Below are positions 38,501 through 49,200 of a stretch of 64,000 bases of DNA, piece after piece; the first letter of the stretch is position 1; the number at the start of each line of letters is the position of its first letter. Source of the stretch: Paulownia fortunei. Lineage: Eukaryota > Streptophyta > Magnoliopsida > Lamiales > Paulowniaceae. The position numbers and the translations under genes were made by a program. Where the stretch lies: assembly GCA_019321725.1 (NCBI GenBank), contig CM033116.1:3654642-3718641 (forward strand). The letters run 5' to 3'. Under the pieces are notes generated by a model. The model had not been told where the DNA came from. It made no database searches and worked only from the letters and a program-made list of their open reading frames with translations.

Positions 38501-40599
38501 TTCACGGTTTTAATTTTTCTTCAAATTTTTTTGACTCATTACTCGCCACGTGATGCTCTCAAACGTGATTTAGAAATTGAATTAATGCTTGCTTCAATTT
38601 TACTTTTCTTTGCTGCTTGTGCAGTTACAAGATTATGGCAGGACTCCTGCGGGAGAATCAGAGGTAAAATTTTCATTGTCAAGGGTCACATTGGAGCCCA
38701 TGTTGAGGTCCATGGCCTACATCAGTGAACAGCTCTCTACCCCTGCCAATAAGGTTGCTGTCATCAATTTAAAGGTTTGTGGTTCTCAAATTTGATCCTC
38801 AATTTGATGAAATAATTGCATCTTTACTCTATTTTACATGACTCTGGTCTGCATGCCAAAATTTACCTTACAATGATGTCTCAACATGCCACTAAATGGA
38901 CAAAGAGGAATTGTGCATCCAGCCCCTGATATATTCTGACACACTTGAGTTGTATTTAGTCAATAAGTTCTGATGCCGATTTTAAAATACATCTCAACTA
39001 ATTCTAGAATTACAAGTTGGCTAAACCGACTGACAAAAATTCCATTTTTAATTGGTCTCAGTACAAGAAGAGGAAGTAGTCTCTGTAGGGAAATTGCCTG
39101 CCTTAGTTTAATGTAGTTGACGTAATCCTACGCTGAGGAGAAAATTTGCTAATTGTTCATTTGCATACCTGACAAAGGCTTTCTGGATTGGTCCTATCAA
39201 TAACCCTTTGCATAGAAATCTAGCATTTAGAAGAGCGTGGGATCTCACTTTATCTTCTATTAGGGGATGCCATGTTTTTCTAACTTATTCATGTTGCCAC
39301 ATAATTTGGTTCTTATCATCTTCAGACATGTATGTTGTGTTGGTTTTGAATTTCTGAGAGAAATCTGTCAATCTATGATGCGGAGTTAGGTAGTTGTTGT
39401 AAGGTGAAACATTGATCAATGCATACACCAACAGTTGTCTACATCATACTTCAGCTGGCAATTCGCCAATATCTTTCAATTTTTTTTGTGTACCGCAATA
39501 GCCATTCTGTTGATATAGTCTGCTTATGTTCAGCTTCAAGACACGGAGACAACTTCAGGAGAATCAGAAGTGAAATTTCAGGTGTCCAGGGATACTTTGG
39601 GTGCCATGTTGAGATCAATGGCATATATTCGCGAGCAGCTGTCAAATGCAGTAAGGATTCTTGGCCTGCTGGCAATACAGTCTTTGTTTTGTCAAAAGTC
39701 ATGGTTACCTAATTTTATGAGTAGGATGTGTAATTATCGTTGTCATCCGTTGTGATAATTCACTGTACCTTTTTGGTGCTAGTTCTATTTTCTGCTTTAT
39801 AAATGTGAATAGGCAGGGATTTGCTCTATTCTTTGACTGTTGACTTATTGCATAGTATTATGAAGCAGTAGTGATGTCGCTACGGGTCTCAAAAATTTCA
39901 GATTTATGACAGGTGCATACTGACTAAGTGTTTCAGTTATCCAAAGATCTTAATTGCTATTATTGTATTTCTTTCGCTGATCTTTAGCATTGCTCTCTCT
40001 TAATGCTAATTCATCATTTTGCTTGGCGTTTGTTACACTTAGCATGTAGGAGATATTATTATATATCATATGATTACACTAGGAAAACACAATTGTACTT
40101 GATGAGCCATTAAGCAGCATTTGTTGATTCTTTTAGTATGCTACTTACATTGGAAAGTACCTCTTACATGAGAATTCTTGTGATTGATAAAAATCTATAT
40201 CACCTCAGTCTTCTCTGGTTGTAGTTCCTGTTGTAGTTCCTGTTGTTTATTGATATTACCTTTCAAGATTAAATTGCTAGCACAGTCCTGAATTTTTGGA
40301 GCTATTATGATTTATGAGTTTCAAAAAACTATGGTTTGTTGTGTGGAACCTCGATACACTATTCGGTAGTGTCCATGCATGCATTCTTCCTGAAATCATC
40401 TTCTTTAAACTTCCATGGGATGATATATGTTTGACTTCTCATCCTTACCCTCTTCAAATTCTCCAAGTAATGGATACAGATGTCATCATGTCTGTATTGC
40501 CTCATTTTTCTAAATAATGACTGTTTTGTGACACGTATGTTCTTATCATGGCAGATCGAGCCCAAACAAGATAATCCAGCAAAAAGGCCGCGAAAGTAG
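35521..40599 (+). CDS. FRS3: FAR1-RELATED SEQUENCE 3-like transcription factor (domesticated MULE transposase)
   Basis: Exons 35521-37767, 37861-37950, 38625-38774, 39534-39650 and 40555-40599, all in phase 0, give 882 residues. After an acidic N-terminus comes the FAR1 C2H2-type DNA-binding domain (about 55-145; [21 protein letters not shown], then Cys and His ligands ending HSHTIVSH). The MULE transposase core follows (about 225-430) and still has the acidic residues at Asp280 (VILDTTYR) and Asp342 (TTDKDRA). The SWIM zinc finger has Cys568, Cys570, Cys580 and His582. The C-terminal exons encode repeated LQD...[12 protein letters not shown]...AVINLK modules and end in a basic KPRPRK-like signal (AKRPRK). 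The FHY3/FAR1 family activates phytochrome A signalling genes. In Arabidopsis FRS3 adjoins SERRATE, as it nearly does here. Confidence 0.95.
37861..39650 (+). repeat. Exon-encoded internal repeats in the FRS3 C-terminus
   Basis: Three successive phase-0 exons encode related modules. The 30-residue exon has [20 protein letters not shown] then AVINLK. The 50-residue exon has [39 protein letters not shown] and AVINLK. The 39-residue exon has [19 protein letters not shown] and [15 protein letters not shown]. The arrangement indicates exon duplication with the introns dividing the unit between AVINLK and LQD. Confidence 0.85.
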
Positions 40600-41040
40600 A
40601 CATCTTCTTGTTTCCTCTGTACAACACCAAAGCTGAGGTACAGATTGGATTTGACTTCCTCACTGAATATTCTCCACCGAGTTAGCTCGAGTTCTCCTGT
40701 CTTCAAACAGACTAGTTGCTCTTACCTCCCAATCTAATCTTGGTTGTGATCATGTTTGTAAATGTAACTTCTCTTTCAACAGGACAGAGTTCTCTCCCTT
40801 GGTTTTACTGATGGTCCAGATTGTACGACTATTAGATGAAATCGTTGTATATGTATTTAGTCGGTTTTGTAGGGACTAGTAAAGCACTGGTGTCTTGTTC
40901 ATGCTGTTGTTATACAGTAGCCACACAATGATTTATGATTTCCATGAAAATGGGATTTTCTTAATGTATTTTTACCCATATTATGTTTTGAAAGAAGAAA
41001 CTTTGCAGTCCGTTCAATCAATTACATGGAGTTATCAATT
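40600..41040. other. FRS3 3' UTR and spacer
   Basis: The sequence after the FRS3 stop is 3' UTR-like up to about 40.92 kb. No gene is present before the MITE copy at 41.04 kb. Confidence 0.5.
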
Positions 41041-41042
41041 TA

Positions 41043-41269
41043 GAGGGTGTTTGGCTCACTTTATAAGTTTTCAAAAAATGTTTAATTTTTTTTTTTTAAA
41101 TATTTTATTATTTTTTTCGAATTTTGATCATTTTAATTTTAAATTTATCATTACTAATATATTAAAAAAATTGTAATTTTATTTTATTTAAATACTTCTA
41201 TAATTTATTTTTAAAATAAAATTTAGGATTTTATAAGTTTGAAAAATATTATCAAGTTTAGCAAGCACT
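41043..41269 (+). mobile_element. MITE, copy B (shortened relative of the 26-kb element)
   Basis: The left end GAGGGTGTTTGGCTCACTTT then ATAAGTTT mirrors the right end of copy A. The right end AAGTTTAGCAAGCAC is a diverged inverted copy of the left end of A. The interior shares the block ATCATTACTAATAT ... TTATTTTTAAAATAAAATTT. It is about 140 bp shorter than copy A and lies 0.5 kb upstream of the TraB-like gene leader. Confidence 0.7.
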
Positions 41270-41581
41270 TCTTTGAAGCATGTGTTCCATATAAGGCTAT
41301 TTTTGTAATTTCAATTAATTTCTAAGGTTGCCAAATAGCATTTTTAACTCACTAATTATATTTGAAAAAAATACGCAAACAAATATTGTTGACATCTTAT
41401 ATTACTTGAGACATTATTAATTATTTTAACTCATAATCATTAATTAATAAAATTTACAAGGGAGATATAGTACTAATACTAAGATAACCCGGTTCAAGCT
41501 GGTTCCTCAAGGTTTCTCCCTTTCGTCAGTCGGCCAATCCAAGATTTTTCAGAGACCCTCCACAGTGACCATCTACAAGAA

Positions 41582-41600
41582 CCCCACCCCCACCCCCACC
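41582..41600 (-). other. C-rich tract (quadruplex on the template strand) in the TraB-like gene leader
   Basis: CCCCACCCCCACCCCCACCC on the + strand gives four G-runs of three to five on the reverse strand, separated by single bases. It lies just before a likely leader donor (GTACTCC at 41633), so the RNA would be C-rich and the template DNA G-rich. Confidence 0.75.
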
Positions 41601-41803
41601 CTCGGAGACCCCCTCTTCATCATCTCCATCAGGTACTCCAGCAACTATTTTGATTTCTCTCTCTCTCTCTAGACACACGCACGTATGTATGTGTCTGTGT
41701 ATCGTGCGAATTTTGTTAAGTTAATCTTGAAACTCGCCGGCGACTTGATTGATTGATTAAAGAAATAAAATCGTGAAACTGGGATTTGGTGATTTTGATT
41801 TTT

Positions 41804-41878
41804 ATGTGCGGAACTCATTATGTGGGCTATGGTGGAACATGTGCAAAATATATGGCCTTTTTCCGCGTTTATATTTAA
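41804..41878 (+). CDS. Upstream ORF overlapping the TraB-like gene start
   Basis: An ATG at 41804 opens 24 codons (MCGTHYVGYGGTCAKY...) and stops at 41876-41878, out of frame with the main ORF that starts at 41820. If the leader is as read, scanning ribosomes meet this ATG first and would end downstream of the main start, reducing its translation. There is no evidence that the peptide itself matters. Confidence 0.35.
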   Translation: MCGTHYVGYGGTCAKYMAFFRVYI

Positions 41879-43757
41879 TGACTTGAGGGCATCAGATGGG
41901 ATTGTTAAAAAATTACCGATTCCCGAAAGCACGAAGCATTTTGTTTATGCGATTCACGAGCCCGAATCTCAGGCTGTGATTTATGTGCTATCGGTCCAGA
42001 ATTTGTCAGAAAGGTCAGCTTTGGACGCCGAGTGTTTAATTAGGGAGATTAAGCCTGATGCAGTTGTTGTGCAAGTGGGACGCTTGAACAATTCAGAGAT
42101 GAGTGGCTTGCGGGAAGGTGGGACCGGACTAATGAAGGATGGTAAGAGTGGTGAGAAAGGTGGATGTGTCGGTGAGGATACTGTCCCCACTTCCGTGTTT
42201 GAGGTGTTGAAGAAGTGTTTTATGCATAAGATTAGTAGGGAGAAGTATGACGACGTGGCAGGGAATTTGGTGTTGAGGGAAATTTTTGGGGTGAGTTTTA
42301 ATGGGCATTTTATTGCGGCCAAGAAGGTGGCTGAGGAAGTTGGTTCTTCATTTTTGATGCTTGAGTCGCCTTTTGTGAAATGCAGCACGACTGGGGATAG
42401 CGAACGCAATTTGGACACAGAGGCAGAGGTTGTGAATGTGGAAACTAATTTCCGAAGTGCGTTTAGTTTGCAGCTAACTAATTTGGTTCCTGGAAGAATG
42501 GGAAGTTCAATTGTCTCTCTGAATTCAAGGGCTTTCCATGTCACAGATGATGTTCAGTCTCAAATGGTGAAGTCGTTATCTTCATATTTGGTTCGTTTGA
42601 ATCCAGTTTCAAAGTTTGCAGGTGAAGATGTTCGGCTACTAGTTGATTATGAGGTTCCGCAGTTTGCGAAATGTGTCTATCCCTTGCTCGTTGATTTGCA
42701 TGATATATTTGTTGACATCCCCTCTATGGGAACTGCTTTGGCTTGTGCTCAGAAGATGCTTTGTGATGTTAACAAGGGAGAAATTGTTGACAGTCGACTC
42801 CTTTCAGAAGTTTATGCATTTCAGATTGCTGTTGAGGGGCTCAGAATTGCTTTGAATAATGCTGGTCGGCTGATAAGGAACCCAGTTTCAGCTCACTGTG
42901 AGTTTTCTGATCTTCCTGTGGAGGACAAGTCACATGCTATTCTTGCCCAGGCTCTTCGAAGCCAGACTAAGAAGTACAAATCCATAGTCGCTGTAGTTGA
43001 TGCTAGTGGATTAGCAGGGCTTAGGAAACACTGGAAGACTACTGTTCCTCCGGAGGTTAAAGATATGGTTGACCAACTTGTCACCAATTTTGGAGATGAC
43101 GGTGAACTATCAACTCTTTGTAACAGAAAGTGGTTAATAGCTGATAAGCCTATGGTAGCAGTTGGGGCTGGTGCAACGGCAATTTTTGGAGCCTCTTCCC
43201 TCTCTAAAGTTGTTCCAGCATCAACTTTTATCAAAATTGCAACCTTTCATGTCCCAGCGTCTCTACAACTTATTTTGACTCAGACCCAAAAAGCTGTTCT
43301 TTTTGCAGTAAGCAAGGCTCTCGGTCCAACCAAAGTGGTAGCTCCTGGAATGGCAAGTTCTACATTGAAAGGCTCTGCCATGAAGGCTGCTGCATCTGCT
43401 GAGAAAATTCGTGCAGTGGCTCACAGTGTCATAGCCTCTGCAGAAAAAATGAGCCTTTCTGCCATGAGAACAGCATTCTATGAAATCATGAGAAAGCGCC
43501 GAGTTCGATCAATTGGAGTTTTACCATGGGCTACCTTCGGGTGTAGTATTGCAACTTGCACAGGTTTGCTTGTCTATGGTGATGGAATTGAATGTGCTGC
43601 CGAATCATTTCCTGCAGCTCCTTCAATTGCCAGTTTGGGTCGTGGAATCCAAAGTTTACACCAGGCATCTCAGGTCGTAAGGCAAGCAGAGAGTTCCAGA
43701 ATACAGAAATCAATAGAGTCACTCTTATACAAATGTAAGAACTTAAAAATTCAATAA
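41820..43757 (+). CDS. Large TraB-like protein of unknown function
   Basis: One coding exon of 645 residues; starts at residue 1 (MWAMVEH) or residue 4 are both possible, the latter in better context. Residues about 54-95 (AVIYVLSVQNLSERSALDAE, IREIKPDAVVVQVGR) resemble the opening strand and helix of TraB/PrgY proteins (LGTAHVSEES...EVKPDVV). Residues 155-182 (FGVSFNGHFIAAKKVAEEVG then SSFLMLESPF) resemble the later conserved block. The rest is plant-specific: an alpha-helical middle, a Gly/Ala-rich hydrophobic stretch near 444-470 (MVAVGAGATAIFGASSL) and a likely membrane segment near 564-586 (VLPWATFGCSIATCTGLLVY). This would suit an organelle-membrane protein; TraB relatives in plants have been linked to mitochondria. 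The family call is tentative. Confidence 0.6.
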   Translation: MWAMVEHVQNIWPFSAFIFNDLRASDGIVKKLPIPESTKHFVYAIHEPESQAVIYVLSVQNLSERSALDAECLIREIKPDAVVVQVGRLNNSEMSGLREGGTGLMKDGKSGEKGGCVGEDTVPTSVFEVLKKCFMHKISREKYDDVAGNLVLREIFGVSFNGHFIAAKKVAEEVGSSFLMLESPFVKCSTTGDSERNLDTEAEVVNVETNFRSAFSLQLTNLVPGRMGSSIVSLNSRAFHVTDDVQSQMVKSLSSYLVRLNPVSKFAGEDVRLLVDYEVPQFAKCVYPLLVDLHDIFVDIPSMGTALACAQKMLCDVNKGEIVDSRLLSEVYAFQIAVEGLRIALNNAGRLIRNPVSAHCEFSDLPVEDKSHAILAQALRSQTKKYKSIVAVVDASGLAGLRKHWKTTVPPEVKDMVDQLVTNFGDDGELSTLCNRKWLIADKPMVAVGAGATAIFGASSLSKVVPASTFIKIATFHVPASLQLILTQTQKAVLFAVSKALGPTKVVAPGMASSTLKGSAMKAAASAEKIRAVAHSVIASAEKMSLSAMRTAFYEIMRKRRVRSIGVLPWATFGCSIATCTGLLVYGDGIECAAESFPAAPSIASLGRGIQSLHQASQVVRQAESSRIQKSIESLLYKCKNLKIQ

Positions 43758-46240
43758 AATAATAATTTATACTCAGCTCTAGTGCATACTGATGCTTTGA
43801 AGTCTATGCTCAATGTGAAGTTGAGAGATTCTGTAAATATCGTCCAGAGTAGAGGAGGATTACGTTGTGATTGTTGTTGATTTTGTCGTCTGGTGTACTC
43901 ATCAATAAGAAAAAGGCATTATTTTTGTGTAAGTTCTTTTTACTAGTCTTTCTGAACAACTAAAAGTAATTGAAGGGTTCTGGCCTAAACTTTCAGCCTT
44001 TCAATTTGGTGAATGGTGATTATGAACCTCTACTTGCTGCACCTTCGTTGAATTATCATGCCATTTCATTCTGTATACTATCATATGTTCATTAACATCA
44101 CTTTGCACATTATCATTCATGTTATAGAATCTCTGTTTTATATAATGGCTACAGACATCTAAGATACACGTGGAAGTAAAGGATAATTCGTGGGAGGACG
44201 GAGAGGAAGCAAAAAAGATTGAGGCGATTAATGAGAACTTGAGGTTTGAAATGTGTGAAAATATGAGACATCTTGGGGTGAACAAGGCTTTAGGAAAAAT
44301 GATATTTCTGAGAAGAAGACTGGAAATGCAGGTGCCAAGGAAGAGAAGTGCAAGGTGATGATATAACCATCATTTTGAACTTATAACATTATTCTAGGTG
44401 GAAGAAAGGATACAATGCTTGGAGAGAACTCTGATGAAATTTATGAGAATACTGGGAAAAAACAGAAGGAAGAGAGAAGAAAAAGATAAGAACATTGAGA
44501 TACATTCTCGTAGATTATATTTCTAAAGCTTCTGTTGACATAACAGCATAGGCTTATCAATTGAGCCTCAAAAACAGAGGATGGAAGAAAAGTAATAGGT
44601 GCTGCTCCAAAATATTGATGAGGGTTGAATGGACTGTCATGGATAAAACTAATTGCTAGAGGGAGAGTAAGAAGGAAGAGGATATTGCAGAAAACTGGAG
44701 GCTGTAAGCATTGGATTCAGAATTAGACGCAGAAAGGCAAAAGGACAAGTTTACCCTATATAGATGTTGACATGATTCTGACTTGTACATCTGTCACGAA
44801 ATAGGATATGCTATATGCCTTATTTCTGCTGCCTTCTATGCTTAAGTTTGCTTTGAATGGGTGAAAAGCATAAGCCGATTATTGGAGCATAAATTTATTT
44901 GGAAGTTCAATTATCTATGGTGGATCATCAGTGCTGCTCTTACTTTGTGATGAACGTTGTTGGCTTAAATGAATACACGTTTCCAGTGTAGTAGTTTTCT
45001 TGGTTTAGTGTACTAGTTTGGTTACTTAGGTAATGGTATCCATAATAGAATCAAACCATGAAAGTTGTGTGAATAAAGCAAGATAGTGTGTACAGTATTT
45101 TATGGAAATGGCTGACGAACTATCTGGCTATACCCAAAAAAGACATCCATTGACTTTAATCAATTCTTGTAAAATGTGACCTTTAGTCCTTTGCAGAAGA
45201 TGAAGGTTGTAGTTTTTCTCTTGTTATGCATAAGTTGCTAATTTAACTGATAGGTTTTGAAGTACACCTTTGCATAAATAGGTATGTCACCAAGTTGAGC
45301 TTGGTCAAACTAGTTACCTTTTTAAGTACTCCATGCATCTATTTCTCTTTCCTGCTTGCTGCTAGCTTTTTGTTGCTGTTCTTTCTTGGTGTTGCAATTT
45401 CAAGTCAGAAGGGGGATGCCATGTTGATGTTTATCCCAGATAGGGTGCAACAATTGCATATATGAATGAACTTTTCAGATAGCAAATGTTGCTATCCTGA
45501 ATTTCTTACCCGCTCTTCATTGTTCTTGTAACTTCAAACTCTCAGAACTAAAGAGATGCTCGTTGTGCTCTGAATACAGTGCAAAAACCCACCCTTGATT
45601 AATTTTTTTGACATAGATGTTCAATCTACTATTGCCATGAGGCTACTTTTGGAGCTTAAGTCGTAAGTTCAACTCAATTGCACTATGTATAAATGTAACC
45701 TTGCCGCATAACTGAATATGTTGAACTTTTGAATGTTCTATGATAGATAATAGCCACCATTTTCTAAGGTTGGTCAAGACATCACTTTTTTTTTTTTTTT
45801 TCAGTTTTCTTTTTTCTAGCAAGTCCCTAAACAGCAAACCTTCACCACCGTCTCCACACATTTTAGAAGATTAAATTAAACGACTTCTTTCGGGCCATAG
45901 AAAGAAAAACGAATTACAACACAAACTTATGTCCAGAAATTTGATTACATTGAACTTTCGTGTATCGATTTGTAATTAATCCTCCCCTCTTGGGTGCTTT
46001 GCAAATTAGTCATGGCTGAGAGGCAAGAATTTTCTGGAAAAATTCAGCACCACCACAAATTTTCCTAAGTTCTTGACAGATCTGGTTGCACTACGAAAAT
46101 AATAGGAATGCCAAAGCTGAGCAGCAGATGGGCAGGCAGATTGCATCTTTACAGGCCATATAACTGTGGGCACTGTTGCTGCTTTTATATGAGGATGACT
46201 GAAAAACCAGAAAGCTTTGCATCTAAACGTCATATGAGTC
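43758..46240. other. Convergent spacer between the TraB-like gene and SERRATE
   Basis: About 2.5 kb. The first 200 bases look like 3' UTR. A purine-rich + strand tract at about 44160-44760 contains a 62-codon Glu/Lys/Arg-rich frame (MEVKDNSWEDGEEAKKIEAI) with no recognised domain and no obvious splice partner; it may be a gene relic. The remainder has no supported feature. Confidence 0.45.
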
Positions 46241-49200
46241 CTATAAACTCCTGTAGTCTATAACTGTGACTTCATCATCTGGAGCATCCAAGTCATTATA
46301 GCTGCAAAATTGTTAAATCCAGGTAAGATCCATGTTGCAAGTAACGCAGATACTAGTGCTGATACAACTATACTAGCATGGATAAAATTTGCATTTCTTG
46401 CAGATTGATGCAAATACATAGTTTAAAATTCCATATTCCATAAACTCCATGATCAGTTTAATTCATCAGAAATTATTCCATTGGTGGCTTTATTTTCACC
46501 CAAGTCCCAAATTTTTAGTTGAACGAAATTAGATATTATAGCTAATCTCATTTCAGACCTGTTTTTCTAATAAAACTAGGCTGATAGACGACAAACTAAC
46601 TTTCTAGTATTCAGATTAAAAATTTCGAGAGAAAATTAGGTGCCTACTTTTGCTTAAATGGGCAAATTCTTTAAACTTGGACAACTGTTGCAATCATTTC
46701 AAGCAGAATTTTACATGTTTCTCCTTTCCTTCACTTGTTTCATGCAGCAACATTATTGCCTTCACGTTTAAATTGAGGAAAGGAAAGGAACTAGCTTTGG
46801 AGTTCTGTGCGGAATCCAGATCCTACTGAACATAGTTCTAACAATTTATTTTTTTTATTACAAGCTCATTATTCAAGTTATTCTCAGAGTCCCTTTCCCG
46901 AAAGCACTCATCTACAAGGCTCTAGCTTTTGCTTTCAGTACATCACTGAACTTTTGCATCAAAAATTAAATGACACTAACCAATATTGCAGCTAGCACAA
47001 TGTTTGGTTAGACTAAATTAAGAAAGAACTACTGACCTTCGCAAGCGCCGAGGATCCTGTCGAAGTGTAGGGGGCAAGGCAATTATTGGGGAAGGTCCAC
47101 TTAACTGGGGACCTGACCTTCCATTTCTGCCTCCTTCAAATGGGGAAGGGCCTCCTTGGTCTCGCAACATTCGCATAGCAACTTCAGGAGGGGCGGGAAC
47201 AAAAGGCCCCAGTGGACTGCAATCAATGACCATAAATTCAATCAACCATTATATTGTAGCATATATATATATACACACACATACATACATGAATATAAAA
47301 GTATGAATGATTCAAAAGGTTTCATGGAATTTGTGGGGACTTAAATATGCTTATTTAAGGATAATTCTTGATGCCAATTAAGTAAATTTAAATCTACAAA
47401 ATCAACTAAAACCTATCTATATTTATATCTATATCCAATCCTTTAGATTTCTTATGCTAATTAAGTATTGGATAATTAGATCTTGAGCAAGAATTACTAA
47501 AAAACACCTCACATTGATTCCATTCGTTGATTCAATTGTTGAAGCACATTTAAAATTTGTTCCACATATTTACCATTGACCCCAAAAATAACTAGACTTT
47601 TCTTCAATATATTGCTAGCTTGATCCACGTTTCTGAACCTTTTTTGGGCACACAAAAATATCCCTACAAAAGTATAATTTTTTTTTATGTGGCTAATTAG
47701 TAGAACTAAGACTTTTGATAGAATATAATTATCTATGAAGTGCAGAACCGAGGGTAGAATGGGATCTATCACCTAGCACTCAAATTGCCAATAATTGAAT
47801 TTTGATACTCAAGCTGAAGCTGGACTCTTACAAATACAACCCATGATGAATTGACAAAGGGAAATTACCAAAAAGAAGAACCGGAAAAACATTGGACTAT
47901 CTAAAAGAGCAAGAAATTAATTGGGAAAAATGGAAGCTGCCAAGAGGCCTTAAATGGGCTACCAAAAATTGCAACAAAGGAAAACAACTACGGGAGGCTG
48001 TATGGCAAATTAAATGTATTTTAAGATTACATTCTAATGGAAAGCTTGATTGATATAAAATAACTTCATACTTTCTCTTCAAAATTTAGATATTTAGTAG
48101 ATTGGATAATATAGGACTCAACCAAGATATTTTGAAATATACAAGATTATAGAAAAAAAATAATGCTTGAAAATACTGTAGCACTATAATTGATATGTTG
48201 TAAAATAGGAACTGCATTTTAAATTAAGCAAGACCAGTTCCTTGGGATGATAATTAGAGAACTACTTTTTTTAAAAAGGCTCCAGCACACTTTTCCGAAG
48301 TTACTTAAGTAGAACAATTGAAATAAATGTAATTTTGAACTTAACTGATTAATTGCTACTCTTCGTTCAACATGCAAGATGAGTCTTTTTTTTTCCTAAT
48401 AAATTTTCTTCATGAAAATACTGGATTCATATATTTTTTAAATGAATGAAGAGAGCCAGCAAAAATTTCCTTTTCGAAATCTCAAGAAATCTTTTGAGAA
48501 GGCTTTGGATCTTAGAACAATGAGAGTTATAGTAGAGAACTGTCAATTGATTGTTTAACTTAAATACTAGTTCTGTTTAATTGTTCAATGACCTAATTGA
48601 ATAGATTTTAATTGAGTCGAACCTAAATTAAGTTCGAGAAAATCGAGATTTTTTTTATAAATATTATCATTATTTATCTTGTTGAGTTTAATGTGTATAT
48701 ATCTTACCGAGTCTTTCTTAAATCAAATGTTAAAATTAAATATTAATAGGTATGTTAAAGTTGGTTGACTAAGTTAATAAATCAAGTTCAAATGTGCTTT
48801 AGAGATGGATCTCTTTTCAAATTTCAGGAAATTTAGTTTATTTTTTAACCTTGTATATGATTCTGTTAGTAAAAAAATAAAAAATCAAAGTGTCATGTAC
48901 CCTAAATAACTGTAACCTCGATTATTAATATTACGAACTATTTAGAAGGAAGTTACCACTATAGATCTCAAGTAACAATATAAAACTAATGGCATTCTTC
49001 AGAAAACAAATACGAATTTCATAAAACTATATTCTATGGTCAATATGTCAGATATTTTGACTTGAAACTGTTTTTGGTTTATTGGATCCAGCCCAATTCT
49101 TGGCGTGATAAAAAGTAAAAGATGATATTCTCAAACAAGTCCATAATGACAAGAGTGGAGAAGAAGAACAAATCACATGTTTGGAAAATAATCAAAAGAA

